Positions 11,701 through 20,616 of a stretch of DNA of 64,000 nucleotides are shown here, one piece after another. Origin of the DNA: Xenorhabdus vietnamensis (GTDB lineage: Bacteria > Pseudomonadota > Gammaproteobacteria > Enterobacterales > Enterobacteriaceae). Numbering within the stretch: position 1 is the first letter of the stretch; every line of letters starts with the position of its first letter. The position numbers and the translations under genes are program-made. The stretch lies in contig NZ_MUBJ01000002.1 in NCBI RefSeq assembly GCF_002127535.1, positions 91,234 to 155,233 on the forward strand, given 5' to 3'. Below the pieces are notes generated by a model, which was given only the letters and a program-made list of their open reading frames with translations, ran no database searches and was not told the DNA's origin.

Positions 11701-12165
11701 CCATGCCATCATCGCGAGATCAGATTGATGGGACATGGAAGAAGAGACACAGCCATGATCGTCTCCGGTGATAACAAGCACACCTCCATGCGGAGAGGAA
11801 CCGTAGGCATTACCATGTTTGAGTGCATCACCAGAACGATCTACGCCAGGTCCTTTGCCATACCACATACCAAAAACACCGTTAACTTGCCGATCCGGAT
11901 CTGTTTCGACTTTTTGTGTTCCTATCAGGGCATTGGCTGCAAGATCTTCATTGACAGCAGGTTGAAAACGAATATTGGCTTGGATAAGTTCTTTACTGTG
12001 TTGCCATAATGCTTGATCTAAACGAGCTAAAGGTGAACCACGATAGCCCGAAACAAACCCTGCTGTGTTGAGATTGTGGATTTCATCCAGCTCAGCTTGA
12101 GCGAGTAGAAGGTCAACCAGCGCTTCAATGCCCGTGACAAATTTAGATTGATAATATCGAGCCAT
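8785..12165 (-). CDS. Fused indolepyruvate:ferredoxin oxidoreductase family protein
   Basis: A 1126-residue thiamine-diphosphate enzyme combining the alpha and beta subunits of 2-oxoacid:ferredoxin oxidoreductases. The family oxidatively decarboxylates aromatic 2-oxoacids such as indolepyruvate to acyl-CoA. The order is an N-terminal domain (G-F-V-S-G-Y-R-G-S-P-L near 40), a TPP-binding domain with C-A-G-C-P-H-S and G-I-G-C-H, and a cysteine cluster C-E-G-C-G-D-C. A gamma-type domain (G-I-G-G-T-G-I) and a C-terminal extension follow. Substrate is by family only. It sits between tRNA-Gly copies 2 and 3, absent from that place in E. coli. Confidence 0.88.
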   Translation of the reverse strand: MARYYQSKFVTGIEALVDLLLAQAELDEIHNLNTAGFVSGYRGSPLARLDQALWQHSKELIQANIRFQPAVNEDLAANALIGTQKVETDPDRQVNGVFGMWYGKGPGVDRSGDALKHGNAYGSSPHGGVLVITGDDHGCVSSSMSHQSDLAMMAWNMPILHPASIADYRDVGLWGWAASRVSGAWFGFKAISEVVESGAVIESKPFPDYKIPQVDPGPDGLHWRWPDLPGPQIEKRLAYKLKAVEDFAKLNPIDYLLTPCEHPHALLVTVGKAHKDVMESLRAGGLTPSDLAQQGVALLHVRLVYPLSPLLSELATQASNIFVIEEKAAIVEMLLAHQLVKLQKNTNLIGKHNHLGEKLLPTDVELRPSRVAVPLSGWLQQFNLFLAVPPEWSIDTIQHDDTLPKRTPYFCAGCPHSTSTRLPDGSHAQIGIGCHIMAAWMDRNTGSGLLPMGGEGIDWIGHAPFVNRSHVFQNLGDGTYFHSGHLAIRQSVAAGSHITYKLLFNDAVAMTGGQPLDGNISISQIVSLMQAEGVKEVVVVTDDLDKYKGKNSLPANVKLYERDYLEDVQKRLRDIVGVTVIIYEQTCATELRRKRKRGLAPKVRSHAVINELVCEGCGDCQIQSNCLAVTPVKTLLGTKRKIDQHVCNSDLSCLKGFCPSFITVENANLRSDLSKIIPHTELDKIIHKLPLPTLTSVATPYEILLVGIGGTGIITAGHLLANSAQLDNCFASLLNFTGFAQKGGEAIAHVRLCRDQDKLHQVRIDRGRANLIIAADLVAATGQNALEVMSRGSTKCILNTHETQIGTMLLSPMLDLDHRKMLDTLSQHIQTLRSIDAETLAAHLVGDRDQTNIILIGYAWQLGKIPITLSSINNVIQELGTSADNAQRAFCIGRIAAAQPDILQKYLNITPQENIKSLDDLIMHRYQFLVDYQNERYAMHYLSRVAQVQMVAQQIDAEEITRSVAENLFKLMAYKDEYEVARLYVKTGFFDKLRSQFDNTDTIRFHLSLPLFNRKDPRTGQRGKKEYGSWIIPVLRFLAACKPLRGTAFDIFGYQEERKQERNLLLEYEKLIDVLIEKMDRYNLVTCQKLAELPNQVRGFGHVKQKAIKNMMERKETLLKELQKVM

Positions 12166-12547
12166 ATTTTTGACCCTCTCTCAGGAGAATAATCATCTAA
12201 GTAACGACCAAAATCGATGCTAATCTATTTCCACAAAATAATTACGACAACCATAAATCTTATTAGATGTTAGTTAATTGTTTATTTAATGTTAATTGCT
12301 GGCCGTGGGGTATTTAAGGTAATGACTGGGATATTACTGGGATTATGGTATGGGTTTTTGTATCAAATTTGGGCGAATGTCTTTTGAGCGTTTAGCTCAG
12401 GAGTGGGTGCAAAGGGCTTGCCATCTCATCTGAACACGTTCATAATGACGCCCGTTCCTGATATGCAGGTTTTTCGGATCATATCGTTAACCGAATTTGA
12501 AATCAGCATTCAGGTGTCTCAGGTTAATAATATTAACCATCAGTGAC
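12166..12547. other. Gene-free stretch between the oxidoreductase and tRNA-Gly copy 3
   Basis: Holds the 5' region of the minus-strand oxidoreductase gene and the upstream region of the third tRNA. I see no convincing ORF, no repeat, and no well-spaced sigma-70 promoter for the tRNA: a TTGAAA at 12497-12502 lacks a partner at normal spacing. Confidence 0.5.
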
Positions 12548-12623
<76 letters not shown>

Positions 12624-12818
12624 ATTTTCTCCATCTTATTTTTATCTGTCTATCTATCTGTTTTTCTGATCTATTCATTTCTTCATTCTGTTGTTGAGAT
12701 TGATAAAAAGAATCTATTCATCAAAAAAAGAATCATTAATACATTAAATTACCCCTAACAATTAAAGCCCCCACTCTCACGTACAGATCCTTTCTGTTAA
12801 TATTCTTCCTGCTAAACA

Positions 12819-13721
12819 TCATTCCAGTTCTTCTATTTTCTGCCAACATAACATCATCCAATCCATTAATATCGATATCCGGTTGGGCATATAGTGGCTT
12901 TTCATTCTTAGTAGATGAACAGGTAATGCAGGTAGCTGCCAATCAGGTAGTAATCTGATTAAATTCCCACTGTGAATGGCTTCATTGAACAACCAGACTG
13001 GGCCGGCATGAATCCCTGCTCCGTGGCAGACAGCTTGGTAAATTGCACCAACGTTATTCAGATAAAAATCGCCAGATAGCTCTACTTGTTCTACTTCATG
13101 ATCGCGGGATAGTTGCAGGCGAGTGGGGGAGATATGCTGGTGAAGCGAATAAATGATCGATTTATGGTAACTCAGATCTTTTGGATGCTTTGGCGTGCCA
13201 TGTTTCTGCAAATATTCAGGACTGGCACATAATACTCCGGGCATATTGCCCAATTTTTTGGCGACTAAACTGGAAGAAGGTAATTCCCCGATACGTATGG
13301 CAAGATCAATACCTTCTTGTCTGAGATCTAAGCAACTGTCAGAAAGCACTAAATCGAAAGTAATATCAGGGTATTGATGCTGGAAAAGCGTTAACCATTG
13401 CGTGACATAACGCTCCCCAAAGTTTACAGGAGCGGTTATTTTGATTTTACCAGCCAATGATTTATTGCTGATATCACCTAATACTCCCTCTACTTCATGC
13501 AGTAAGGGGCGCATTTGCTCGTATGCCAAAGTGCCAGCGGCTGTCAGGCTAAGTTTTCGGGTCGAACGATTAATCAATTGCACCTTGAGCTGATGCTCAA
13601 GAGAGGCCAGGCGACGGCTGGCAACAGAAGGATCTAATCGTAAGTCTTTTGCTGCTTTTGTCAGGCTTCCTCTTTCGACAATACGGAAAAAAAGGTGCCA
13701 GAGCGTCAGATCATAATTCAT
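12819..13721 (-). CDS. LysR-family transcriptional regulator
   Basis: A 300-residue LTTR. The N-terminal winged helix-turn-helix (about 5-62) includes G-S-L-T-K-A-A-K-D-L and S-V-A-S-R-R-L-A-S-L-E. The rest is the periplasmic-binding-like effector domain, closest in style to the AaeR/DmlR group. It is divergent from the MFS exporter at 13834 with a 112-bp shared intergenic region, the usual layout for an LTTR that controls its neighbour. It is therefore the likely regulator of the cluster; the effector is unknown, perhaps an aromatic compound. Confidence 0.9.
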   Translation of the reverse strand: MNYDLTLWHLFFRIVERGSLTKAAKDLRLDPSVASRRLASLEHQLKVQLINRSTRKLSLTAAGTLAYEQMRPLLHEVEGVLGDISNKSLAGKIKITAPVNFGERYVTQWLTLFQHQYPDITFDLVLSDSCLDLRQEGIDLAIRIGELPSSSLVAKKLGNMPGVLCASPEYLQKHGTPKHPKDLSYHKSIIYSLHQHISPTRLQLSRDHEVEQVELSGDFYLNNVGAIYQAVCHGAGIHAGPVWLFNEAIHSGNLIRLLPDWQLPALPVHLLRMKSHYMPNRISILMDWMMLCWQKIEELE

Positions 13722-13833
13722 GCTATTCCCGCAATTTATATTTGAGCATATAGCAATATTATTGCTGATTTTACATAAGTAGAATCAAACGATCGAGAGA
13801 TTATGTCTTGAAAAACATTGTGGAGAACATGAC

Positions 13834-15345
13834 ATGCAGATGGTGGAGAAAAAGTCATGGAGCCGCTATTGGGTTTTAGCGGCTGTTTGCATGGCAGGGT
13901 TGATTTTACCGTTGGAATATACTGGCCCAGCTGTAGCATTGCCCGCGATCCAAGCTGAATTGGGAGGTAGTGGAATTGCTTTGTCTTGGGTCATTAATGC
14001 TTTTGCCTTAAGTTTTGGCAGTGCCGTGATGGCTGCTGGTGCGCTGGCTGATCAATATGGGCGCAAGAAGATGTTTGTGATCGGCATAGCGGGGTTTACG
14101 CTATTTTCTGTTATCGTCAGTGTTGCCAATAATGTGGTTTTTCTTGATTTAGTCCGTGGTGTTCAAGGTTTTTTTGCCGCCTTAACTATGGCGGGAGGGA
14201 ATGCTTCCTTGGCGCAAGAATTTGAAGGGAGAGCCAGAACAAAGGCTTTCGGGCTACTGGGAACGGCTTTTGGTGTTGGATTGGCATTTGGGCCTGTAAT
14301 CTCGGGTGTTTTGGTCGAAACGCTAGGCTGGCGTTCTGTTTTTCTATTGGGGGCCTTGTTTGGTGGTATTGCATTAATCGTCGGTGGACTTCATATGCGG
14401 GATTCCCGGGATCCGGATGCGGCTAAACTCGATATCAAAGGTTTATTCAGCTTTACGTCATTTCTTGTACTGCTGACATTTGGCATTATGCAAATTCCGC
14501 AGAGTGGCATAAGCAGCGTCCCTGTTATTTTCTTGCTTAGTGCAGCAGTGATCATGCTGGCTGTTTTTATTGCCTGTGAACTAACTCATGCCCGTCCAAT
14601 GCTGGACATATCACTTTTCCGATTTAAAAAGTTTATTGGAGTGCAATTCTTGCCTCTGGCGACTGCCGTTTGCTTTATTGTTTTACTGGTATTATTCCCG
14701 ATTCGTTTGATTGGAATTGAAGGTTACAGCGCGATTGAAGCAGGAAAAATGATGATTGCACTATCAGCTCCAATGCTTGTTGTGCCTTTTCTCGCGGCGT
14801 TGCTGACCCGCTGGATATCATCACCAATACTTTCTTGCATGGGCTTACTGTGCGCCGCCGTTGGGCTGGCATGGTTGGCAAATATGCCTGTGGGGACCGA
14901 GCCGATAATGTTAATGTTTCCGCTATTGTTGATTGGCATTGGTACGGGTTTCCCTTGGGGATTGATGGATGATCTTTCAATCAGAGTAGTTCCTATCGAG
15001 CGGGCAGGAATGGCAACGGGTATTTTCACGACCATGAGGGCTTGTGGTGAGGCGGTATGTGTGGCTGGCGCTTTGGCTATGCTAAATTTCCTTTTGCATA
15101 TGGATTTGCGGCAGGCTTCCCAACAATCTTCAAATGTGATTTCGACAGCAGCGAATAACCTGACAACAGGGAATTTTGAGAGTGCCAAAGGATTGTTTGT
15201 TAATTTATCGCCACAAGATCTAATGACCATTTATAGCGGTGCTTTCAGTATCCTGACATATACCTTAATGGGAATAACATTGTTAGCTGTTGTCATTTGT
15301 TTTGTGACTTTAAGAAATGATCGAATAGCTGTACGTTCTCATTAA
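13834..15345 (+). CDS. MFS drug/metabolite exporter, DHA2 (EmrB/QacA) type
   Basis: A 503-residue inner-membrane protein with about 14 hydrophobic segments. Motif A (A-D-Q-Y-G-R-K-K) follows segment 2, and an antiporter-type motif C region (G-L-A-F-G-P-V-I-S-G) lies near segment 5. DHA2 pumps export toxic or secreted small molecules using the proton gradient. The ATG at 13834 has TGGAG about 12 bases upstream; ATG 13840 is an alternative. It is first in the plus-strand cluster and ends 49 bases before the DUF6875-like gene, so it is probably the product exporter or self-resistance pump. Confidence 0.9.
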   Translation: MQMVEKKSWSRYWVLAAVCMAGLILPLEYTGPAVALPAIQAELGGSGIALSWVINAFALSFGSAVMAAGALADQYGRKKMFVIGIAGFTLFSVIVSVANNVVFLDLVRGVQGFFAALTMAGGNASLAQEFEGRARTKAFGLLGTAFGVGLAFGPVISGVLVETLGWRSVFLLGALFGGIALIVGGLHMRDSRDPDAAKLDIKGLFSFTSFLVLLTFGIMQIPQSGISSVPVIFLLSAAVIMLAVFIACELTHARPMLDISLFRFKKFIGVQFLPLATAVCFIVLLVLFPIRLIGIEGYSAIEAGKMMIALSAPMLVVPFLAALLTRWISSPILSCMGLLCAAVGLAWLANMPVGTEPIMLMFPLLLIGIGTGFPWGLMDDLSIRVVPIERAGMATGIFTTMRACGEAVCVAGALAMLNFLLHMDLRQASQQSSNVISTAANNLTTGNFESAKGLFVNLSPQDLMTIYSGAFSILTYTLMGITLLAVVICFVTLRNDRIAVRSH

Positions 15346-15394
15346 TACAGGTATAACAAAATGTTTGATAAGAATTTAGCTTGGAGGCGTTACA

Positions 15395-16066
15395 ATGAAA
15401 ACGAATTTGGCTCCAACACTTATTCCGATATCAGACGTGTTATTGTCTGATGAATGCAATTTAAGTGCCTTGAAGATGACTGCCCAGTGGTGTGTTGAAT
15501 ATTTATGTAACCCACACCCTGAATTGGGAAGATCGGGTGTTGTTTGTCCCTATACTCCTATTTCTATGAAAAAAGAAACATTTTGGCTTACTGAGATAAA
15601 AACCAAAGATCGAACAGCAGAGGAAATCAGGCAGGATATCATCAGTCTTTCTTATCTATTTCATGAGCAAGAACCCCGTACTGGTGAAGCAACTCAATTT
15701 AAGACTATTGTTAGTGTATGGGATGATATTCATTCAGAAGAAAATATTGCTCGTTTGCATTATGAAATGAAACCCATATTTTTACATGCTGGATTAATGT
15801 TGGGAGAGTTTTTTAGTTCTTGTGAAAAAAAAGGATTACGTAACTCAGACTTTTACCCTTTGCGCTCACCTGTACCGTTATTAGTTGTCAGGGAAATGTT
15901 AGAGTTTGATATAGCATTTCTTTCCGACTCAGTAGAATATGTTAAAGAATATATACATAAATATGGTGATCGTGGTTTGAATGCTATAAAGCATATTCTG
16001 AATCAGAATAAAAAGATCGGACTTAGTGATAAACAAATTACAGTTCTAAAAGAATATTTAATGTAG
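15395..16066 (+). CDS. DUF6875-like protein of unknown function
   Basis: A 223-residue soluble protein with no signal peptide or membrane segment. The recognisable part is H-P-E-L-G-R-S-G-V-V-C-P-Y-T-P at 41-55, with cysteines at 33, 38 and 51, which I associate with DUF6875 from memory. No biochemical function is known to me. GGAGG lies 7 bases before ATG. It is placed between exporter and lyase in the operon, so a biosynthetic or accessory role is inferred. A-T richness is higher than in neighbouring core genes. A decayed second copy of part of this gene lies at 20501-20582. Confidence 0.75.
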   Translation: MKTNLAPTLIPISDVLLSDECNLSALKMTAQWCVEYLCNPHPELGRSGVVCPYTPISMKKETFWLTEIKTKDRTAEEIRQDIISLSYLFHEQEPRTGEATQFKTIVSVWDDIHSEENIARLHYEMKPIFLHAGLMLGEFFSSCEKKGLRNSDFYPLRSPVPLLVVREMLEFDIAFLSDSVEYVKEYIHKYGDRGLNAIKHILNQNKKIGLSDKQITVLKEYLM

Positions 16067-16114
16067 CAATAATATTTTAATAACAACAATAGTTATTATT
16101 TGAGGGCAACATTT

Positions 16115-17515
16115 ATGTCGAAATCTGTGCCAGAGCCTTGGCGTATTAAAATGATTGAGCCAATAAGAATGACAACCAAAGCTCAACGTAAAAAAGCACT
16201 GATAGAAGCAGGGTTGAATCCATTTATTTTAAAATCAGAAGATGTATTTATTGATCTGCTTACTGATAGCGGTACAGGAGCCATGAGTGATCGACAATGG
16301 GCTAATATACTTTTAGGTGATGAATCTTATGCAGGAAGTAAGAGTTATTACCAATTATCACAGGCTGTTAATGAGATATTTGATTTTCAATACACTATTC
16401 CGGTGCATCAAGGGCGAGGGGCAGAGCAAATACTATTTCCAGTACTTGTGGAATTAGCAAAGGAAAAAGGTGCTTCTGATCCTGTATTTTTGTCTAATCA
16501 CCATTTTGATACAACAAAAGCTCACGTAGAATTGGCTGGAGCTAGGGCTAATAACTTTATTTGTTCTTCTTCTTTACAAACAGAAATTGCGGATGACTGG
16601 AAAGGTAATTTTGACTTAAATGAATTATCCAATGAAATTAAAAATAACCTAAAGAATATTGTTGCCATTATTATTACAGTTACATGTAATAGTGTAGGAG
16701 GGCAACCAGTTTCTATGGATAATATCCGATCGGCAGCAAGAATGGCTCGTGATGCCGGTATTCCTGTTATTATCGATGCAGCACGATTCGCAGAAAATGC
16801 CTATTTTATAAAACAAAGAGATCATGCCTTTTTTCACGAAACTATACCCAACATAGTTAAAGAAATGTTTAGTGAGGCAGACATATTTACTATGTCTGCA
16901 AAGAAAGATGGTATGGTAAACATTGGCGGTTTATGCTGCTTCCGTAATAACGAATCCCTGTTTAAGCAAGTTCAGCTAAGATGTGTTCCGATGGAAGGAT
17001 TTGTAACATATGGAGGGCTGGCTGGGCGGGATATGGCAGCAATGGCTGTTGGATTGCAGGAAGCGCTGGAGGAAGATCATCTACATAGTCGAATTACTCA
17101 AGTTGAATATTTAGGGCATAAATTACAACAAGCAGGTATTCCTATTCAAACTCCTGTTGGGGGGCATGCTGTATTTGTTGATGCACGTAAAATATTCCCT
17201 GATATTAAACCAGAAAATTTCCCGGCTCAGGTTCTTTGTAACGCCCTATATTTAGAAAGCGGTGTCAGAGCAACTGAAATAGGTTCATTAATGATGGGAC
17301 GAAATCCTATTACTGGACAACAGGAGCCCGCATTATTTGAATTAATGAGATTAACTATTCCGCGCCGAACTTATACTGACAATCATATGAATTATGTCGC
17401 TGATTCTCTGATTGAGGTTGTTAAAAAAGCTGACACATTGAAACCTCTTGAATTTGAATATGAATCTAAGATCTTAAGACAATTTACCGCTCGTTTCAGG
17501 GAAATTGAACGTTAA
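16115..17515 (+). CDS. Tryptophanase-like PLP beta-eliminating lyase
   Basis: A 466-residue fold-type I PLP enzyme aligning end to end with E. coli tryptophanase and tyrosine phenol-lyase. The family splits aromatic amino acids into arene, pyruvate and ammonia, reversibly. The PLP-lysine motif S-A-K-K-D is at 261-265. F-D-T-T (131-134) keeps the tryptophanase-specific Asp, and E-I-G replaces the substrate-binding Arg of tyrosine phenol-lyase. However, Gln456 stands where tryptophanase has His463 and tyrosine phenol-lyase has Phe448, so the substrate may be a modified indole. TGAGGG upstream fixes ATG 16115 over the TTG at 16100. The next gene follows 13 bases on. Confidence 0.88.
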   Translation: MSKSVPEPWRIKMIEPIRMTTKAQRKKALIEAGLNPFILKSEDVFIDLLTDSGTGAMSDRQWANILLGDESYAGSKSYYQLSQAVNEIFDFQYTIPVHQGRGAEQILFPVLVELAKEKGASDPVFLSNHHFDTTKAHVELAGARANNFICSSSLQTEIADDWKGNFDLNELSNEIKNNLKNIVAIIITVTCNSVGGQPVSMDNIRSAARMARDAGIPVIIDAARFAENAYFIKQRDHAFFHETIPNIVKEMFSEADIFTMSAKKDGMVNIGGLCCFRNNESLFKQVQLRCVPMEGFVTYGGLAGRDMAAMAVGLQEALEEDHLHSRITQVEYLGHKLQQAGIPIQTPVGGHAVFVDARKIFPDIKPENFPAQVLCNALYLESGVRATEIGSLMMGRNPITGQQEPALFELMRLTIPRRTYTDNHMNYVADSLIEVVKKADTLKPLEFEYESKILRQFTARFREIER

Positions 17516-17528
17516 TGAGGAGCTAAAA

Positions 17529-18758
17529 ATGCAAAATACCATGTATGTTGCATTGAGGGAAAACTGCGATGTAATACCGACATCAGCTCTCCACTTTCAT
17601 CAGATGGCTTTAGATATGCGGTATTTACTTAGGGAAAAACAAGACGAACATAATAAGCTAGGGACATATTCTCGAGAGTTGCATGAATTTTTTTTAAAAC
17701 AGGGAGTTTACCGTTTATTGCAACCTAAAAAATATGGTGGTTTTGAATTTTCTTTTGCTGAATATTATCGAATCATGCTGGCAATATCAGAAGGACATCC
17801 ATCCCTTGGTTGGAATTTAACTCTTGGTGCTTCACACACTTTCGTAGTTGCGTCACATTGGCCTGAGTCTGTTCAGGATGAGCTTTTTAATAATGATGAG
17901 CAGTTTATTGCGGCACACAAGGCTCTTCCGGCAGGAACGTGTAAAAGAGTAAATCAAGGATATATTATTGATGGGGTGTTTTCCTACTGTAGTGGCATTA
18001 CTTATTCAACACATGCAATTGTCACTGTTATTTGTGATTCACTACAATCTAGCCAATATTCGATGAGTTGCATTATTCCTAGGCGAGATTTTGAAATATT
18101 GGATGATTGGGGAGAATACAAGACATTAGGTATGTGGGCAAGTGGCTCTAATAGTATTCGGCTGAATTCAGTGTTTGTACCAGAGAGAATGACTGTTCCT
18201 TCTCATGCATTTTATGCAGATCAAAATGTTGATAATGGCACTGAAGGAACAAGAATACATCAGAACCCCATGTATCTAGGTTATTTGATGGCACCTTATC
18301 ACGCTAGCCTGCTTGTTCCTATTATTGGAGCGAGTAAAGCAGCACTTGAAGAATTCAAAAAATATGAAAAGCCCGGTGATATAAATGAAATGGTATTTGT
18401 TCGTACACTGGGTTTAGCAACTTTACTTTCTGATTCAGCAGAGGCTGTTTTATTTAATGCGCTCGATAAATACGCTTCATTTTGCCAGCGTTGGGAACAG
18501 CATCGATTGCCTATGACAGTAGATGAGAATTTACGTTTATGGGGGCAGTTGCAACAAGCTGGTCGTTTAGCAAGTGAAGGTATTGATATGCTTTTTCGAA
18601 ATGCGGGTTCATCAGCATCATTAAAAGGCTCTCGTCTGCTTCAATATTTTAATGATGCACAAATGTATCGTGGTCATGTGGGGTCTCAATGGGAACACTT
18701 TTCTTTGTATGTTGGGCGCTCAGTACTAAATAGAAAAATTTCTTTTCTTGATCTTTAA
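17529..18758 (+). CDS. Flavin-dependent monooxygenase, acyl-CoA dehydrogenase fold (group D)
   Basis: A 409-residue protein of the HpaH-C2/HsaA/DszC/indole-oxygenase type, which uses reduced flavin from a separate reductase to hydroxylate aromatics. Family features are R-L-L-Q-P-K-K-Y-G-G-F near 60, then H-P-S-L-G-W-N-L and the C-terminal helical bundle. I do not see the catalytic Glu context of true acyl-CoA dehydrogenases. No reductase gene is in the cluster. TGAGGAG (17516-17522) and 6 bases' spacing select ATG 17529. Its last 60 codons or so recur as a decayed copy before the second HpaB gene. Indole or an indole derivative is an attractive but unproven substrate. Confidence 0.8.
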   Translation: MQNTMYVALRENCDVIPTSALHFHQMALDMRYLLREKQDEHNKLGTYSRELHEFFLKQGVYRLLQPKKYGGFEFSFAEYYRIMLAISEGHPSLGWNLTLGASHTFVVASHWPESVQDELFNNDEQFIAAHKALPAGTCKRVNQGYIIDGVFSYCSGITYSTHAIVTVICDSLQSSQYSMSCIIPRRDFEILDDWGEYKTLGMWASGSNSIRLNSVFVPERMTVPSHAFYADQNVDNGTEGTRIHQNPMYLGYLMAPYHASLLVPIIGASKAALEEFKKYEKPGDINEMVFVRTLGLATLLSDSAEAVLFNALDKYASFCQRWEQHRLPMTVDENLRLWGQLQQAGRLASEGIDMLFRNAGSSASLKGSRLLQYFNDAQMYRGHVGSQWEHFSLYVGRSVLNRKISFLDL

Positions 18759-18792
18759 AACGAGTTGTATGGACTGAAGGAGTGTAGAAAAG

Positions 18793-20226
18793 ATGATAAG
18801 AACTGGGGAGCAATATATTGAGGATCTTCGTGATGGACGCACTATTTTTATAAACGGAGAAAAGATTACTCATCATGTGGATCACTCCGCATTTAAAAAT
18901 GCGGTTAGAACAGTTGCTGGTTTATATGATTGGCAGAAAGAAAATTTTGAAAAAATGACTTTCGTAACGGCCTTGGGTAATCGAATCGGGCGATATTGGG
19001 AATTTCCGACAACAGCCCAGAAGCTAATAGAACGAGGCCAAGCTGCTTATGATTGGGCTATGCAAGGTGCTGGTTGGATAGGCCGAAGCCCTGATCATGT
19101 TTCGTCTGCATTGGTTGGAATGATGACTCACATTGATGTATTTGAATCTTATTCACAAGAACGAGCAGATGCCTTGAAACATTATTTTGCCTATGTGAGT
19201 GAGAAAGACCTTTATCTGACTTATGCACTGGTAAATCCGCAGGGAGATCGCTCAAAGACACCCGGTGAACACGCTAAAAATATTTATCACACATTAGGAC
19301 TAGTTGAAAAGAATGCACAGGGGATAATTGTCAGAGGTTCTAAAATGCTTGCAACAGGAGCTCCATTGGCTGATGAGGTTCTGGTTGGTGTACATAATCC
19401 TCTTAAACCAGGCATTGATGAACGTTATGCTCTGTCTTTTGCTATACCTTTGAATACAAAAGGTATTAAGATTATTTCACGGCGATCTTATGGGTTGGGT
19501 GTAAACCCCAAAGATTATCCGTTATCATGCCAATTCGATGAGAATGATGCAGTACTCTATTTTGATGATGTATTTGTGCCTTGGGAGCGTGTATTTCTTT
19601 TTGAAGATATTGAGATGTGTCGCAGGCAATTTCACGCCACAGGGGCTGAAATGCTGATGGATACCCAAAGTATGGCCCGGTACGCTGTGAAGTTGCATTT
19701 TCTTGCAGGATTAGCTCAAGCGATGACTGAAGCCAATGGGATTGATAAATACCCTGCTGTGAGAGAATCTCTTGCAGAACTTGCTTGCTATGCAATGAAT
19801 ATTGAAGGACTTTTTAGGAGTCTGATCAATAACCCCAATATACATAATGGATTTTATCTTCCGGATCAAACCCAGCTTTATGCTTGTCAGGTTATTGCTC
19901 AATCTATTTACCCGAAGGTAATGGACACGATACGAAATTTGGCAGGCGGTGGCGTCATTATGTTGCCATCCAGTGAAGATGATTTGCTGAATGATGAAAT
20001 CTTAAGTGTGGTCGAGAAAACACAGTATTCATCTATTCTTTCCCCAGTAGAAAAAGTCCGGCTAATGAAAATGGTTTGGGATTCGATTGGTTCGGAGTTT
20101 GCATCAAGGCATCTGCAATATGAAATGTTTTATTCCGGTTCACATTTTGTCACGCTTAATCGCCTCTATGATCGTTATGATTGGAAATTTTCGAAAGAAT
20201 TAGTTGAGAAGATTAAAATATCCTAG
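18793..20226 (+). CDS. HpaB-family flavin-dependent aromatic hydroxylase, copy 1
   Basis: A 477-residue oxygenase of the 4-hydroxyphenylacetate 3-monooxygenase/PvcC family, which uses FADH2 from a partner reductase. N-terminal R-T-G-E-Q-Y, the flavin-loop region P-W-E-R-V-F and C-terminal S-E-F-A-S-R-H are family hallmarks. Relative to HpaB, the substrate Arg is kept (R98 in G-R-S-P-D-H), but the following Tyr is His102 and the active-site His before A-L-V-N-P is Tyr144, arguing for a different substrate. The GGAG site and following spacer are identical to those of copy 2. Ends the main operon at a strong terminator. Confidence 0.88.
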   Translation: MIRTGEQYIEDLRDGRTIFINGEKITHHVDHSAFKNAVRTVAGLYDWQKENFEKMTFVTALGNRIGRYWEFPTTAQKLIERGQAAYDWAMQGAGWIGRSPDHVSSALVGMMTHIDVFESYSQERADALKHYFAYVSEKDLYLTYALVNPQGDRSKTPGEHAKNIYHTLGLVEKNAQGIIVRGSKMLATGAPLADEVLVGVHNPLKPGIDERYALSFAIPLNTKGIKIISRRSYGLGVNPKDYPLSCQFDENDAVLYFDDVFVPWERVFLFEDIEMCRRQFHATGAEMLMDTQSMARYAVKLHFLAGLAQAMTEANGIDKYPAVRESLAELACYAMNIEGLFRSLINNPNIHNGFYLPDQTQLYACQVIAQSIYPKVMDTIRNLAGGGVIMLPSSEDDLLNDEILSVVEKTQYSSILSPVEKVRLMKMVWDSIGSEFASRHLQYEMFYSGSHFVTLNRLYDRYDWKFSKELVEKIKIS

Positions 20227-20260
20227 TCTTACTTTTTATCTTGTCGTTTTATTGATGAGG

Positions 20261-20298
20261 GGAAAAAGTGCTAATGGGGAGATGTTGGCACTTTTTCC
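20261..20298 (+). terminator. Intrinsic terminator after HpaB copy 1
   Basis: A perfect 11-bp stem, GGAAAAAGTGC (20261-20271) with GCACTTTTTCC (20288-20298), with T5 within the descending arm. A decayed homologue follows copy 2 at 22328-22362. Confidence 0.8.
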
Positions 20299-20500
20299 AA
20301 GTATCATTTTATTTTTGTTAATAATCATTGAACTTGTTTAATTGATAACTTAAATAAAATAATGCTGAATAATATGAAAATAAGAGCATGAAAATAGTTC
20401 CTATGTAACCTCCTGTACGATTTATTTTTTGTATTTTAAATTTATGTCATTTTAATCAGTCTCATTTAAAACCATAACTTCCATTGATTAAGTAAACCCA

Positions 20501-20582
20501 TCTGTTATTCATTATCACGATGATGCTGGAATTTGATATCGCTTTTCTGATTAAGCCAAATGAATATATCCCAGTTTATTGA
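20501..20582 (+). pseudogene. Remnant of a second DUF6875-like gene
   Basis: Codons from 20520 read M-M-L-E-F-D-I-A-F-L then N-E-Y-I before a TGA at 20580-20582. The intact protein of 15395-16066 has E-M-L-E-F-D-I-A-F-L then V-E-Y-V at the same spacing. DNA similarity continues a little upstream (CTGTTATTCATTATCA against CCGTTATTAGTTGTCA in the intact gene). About 25 codons are recognisable and no start remains. Confidence 0.7.
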
Positions 20583-20616
20583 AGAGTAAGTTATTTTTTT
20601 TGGCACTAATCGATCC

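Noticed and set aside
16067-16114. tnaC-type leader peptide before the tryptophanase-like gene
   Set aside because: Only 48 bases separate the genes; no short ORF with a Trp codon was seen, so tnaC-style attenuation is not supported.
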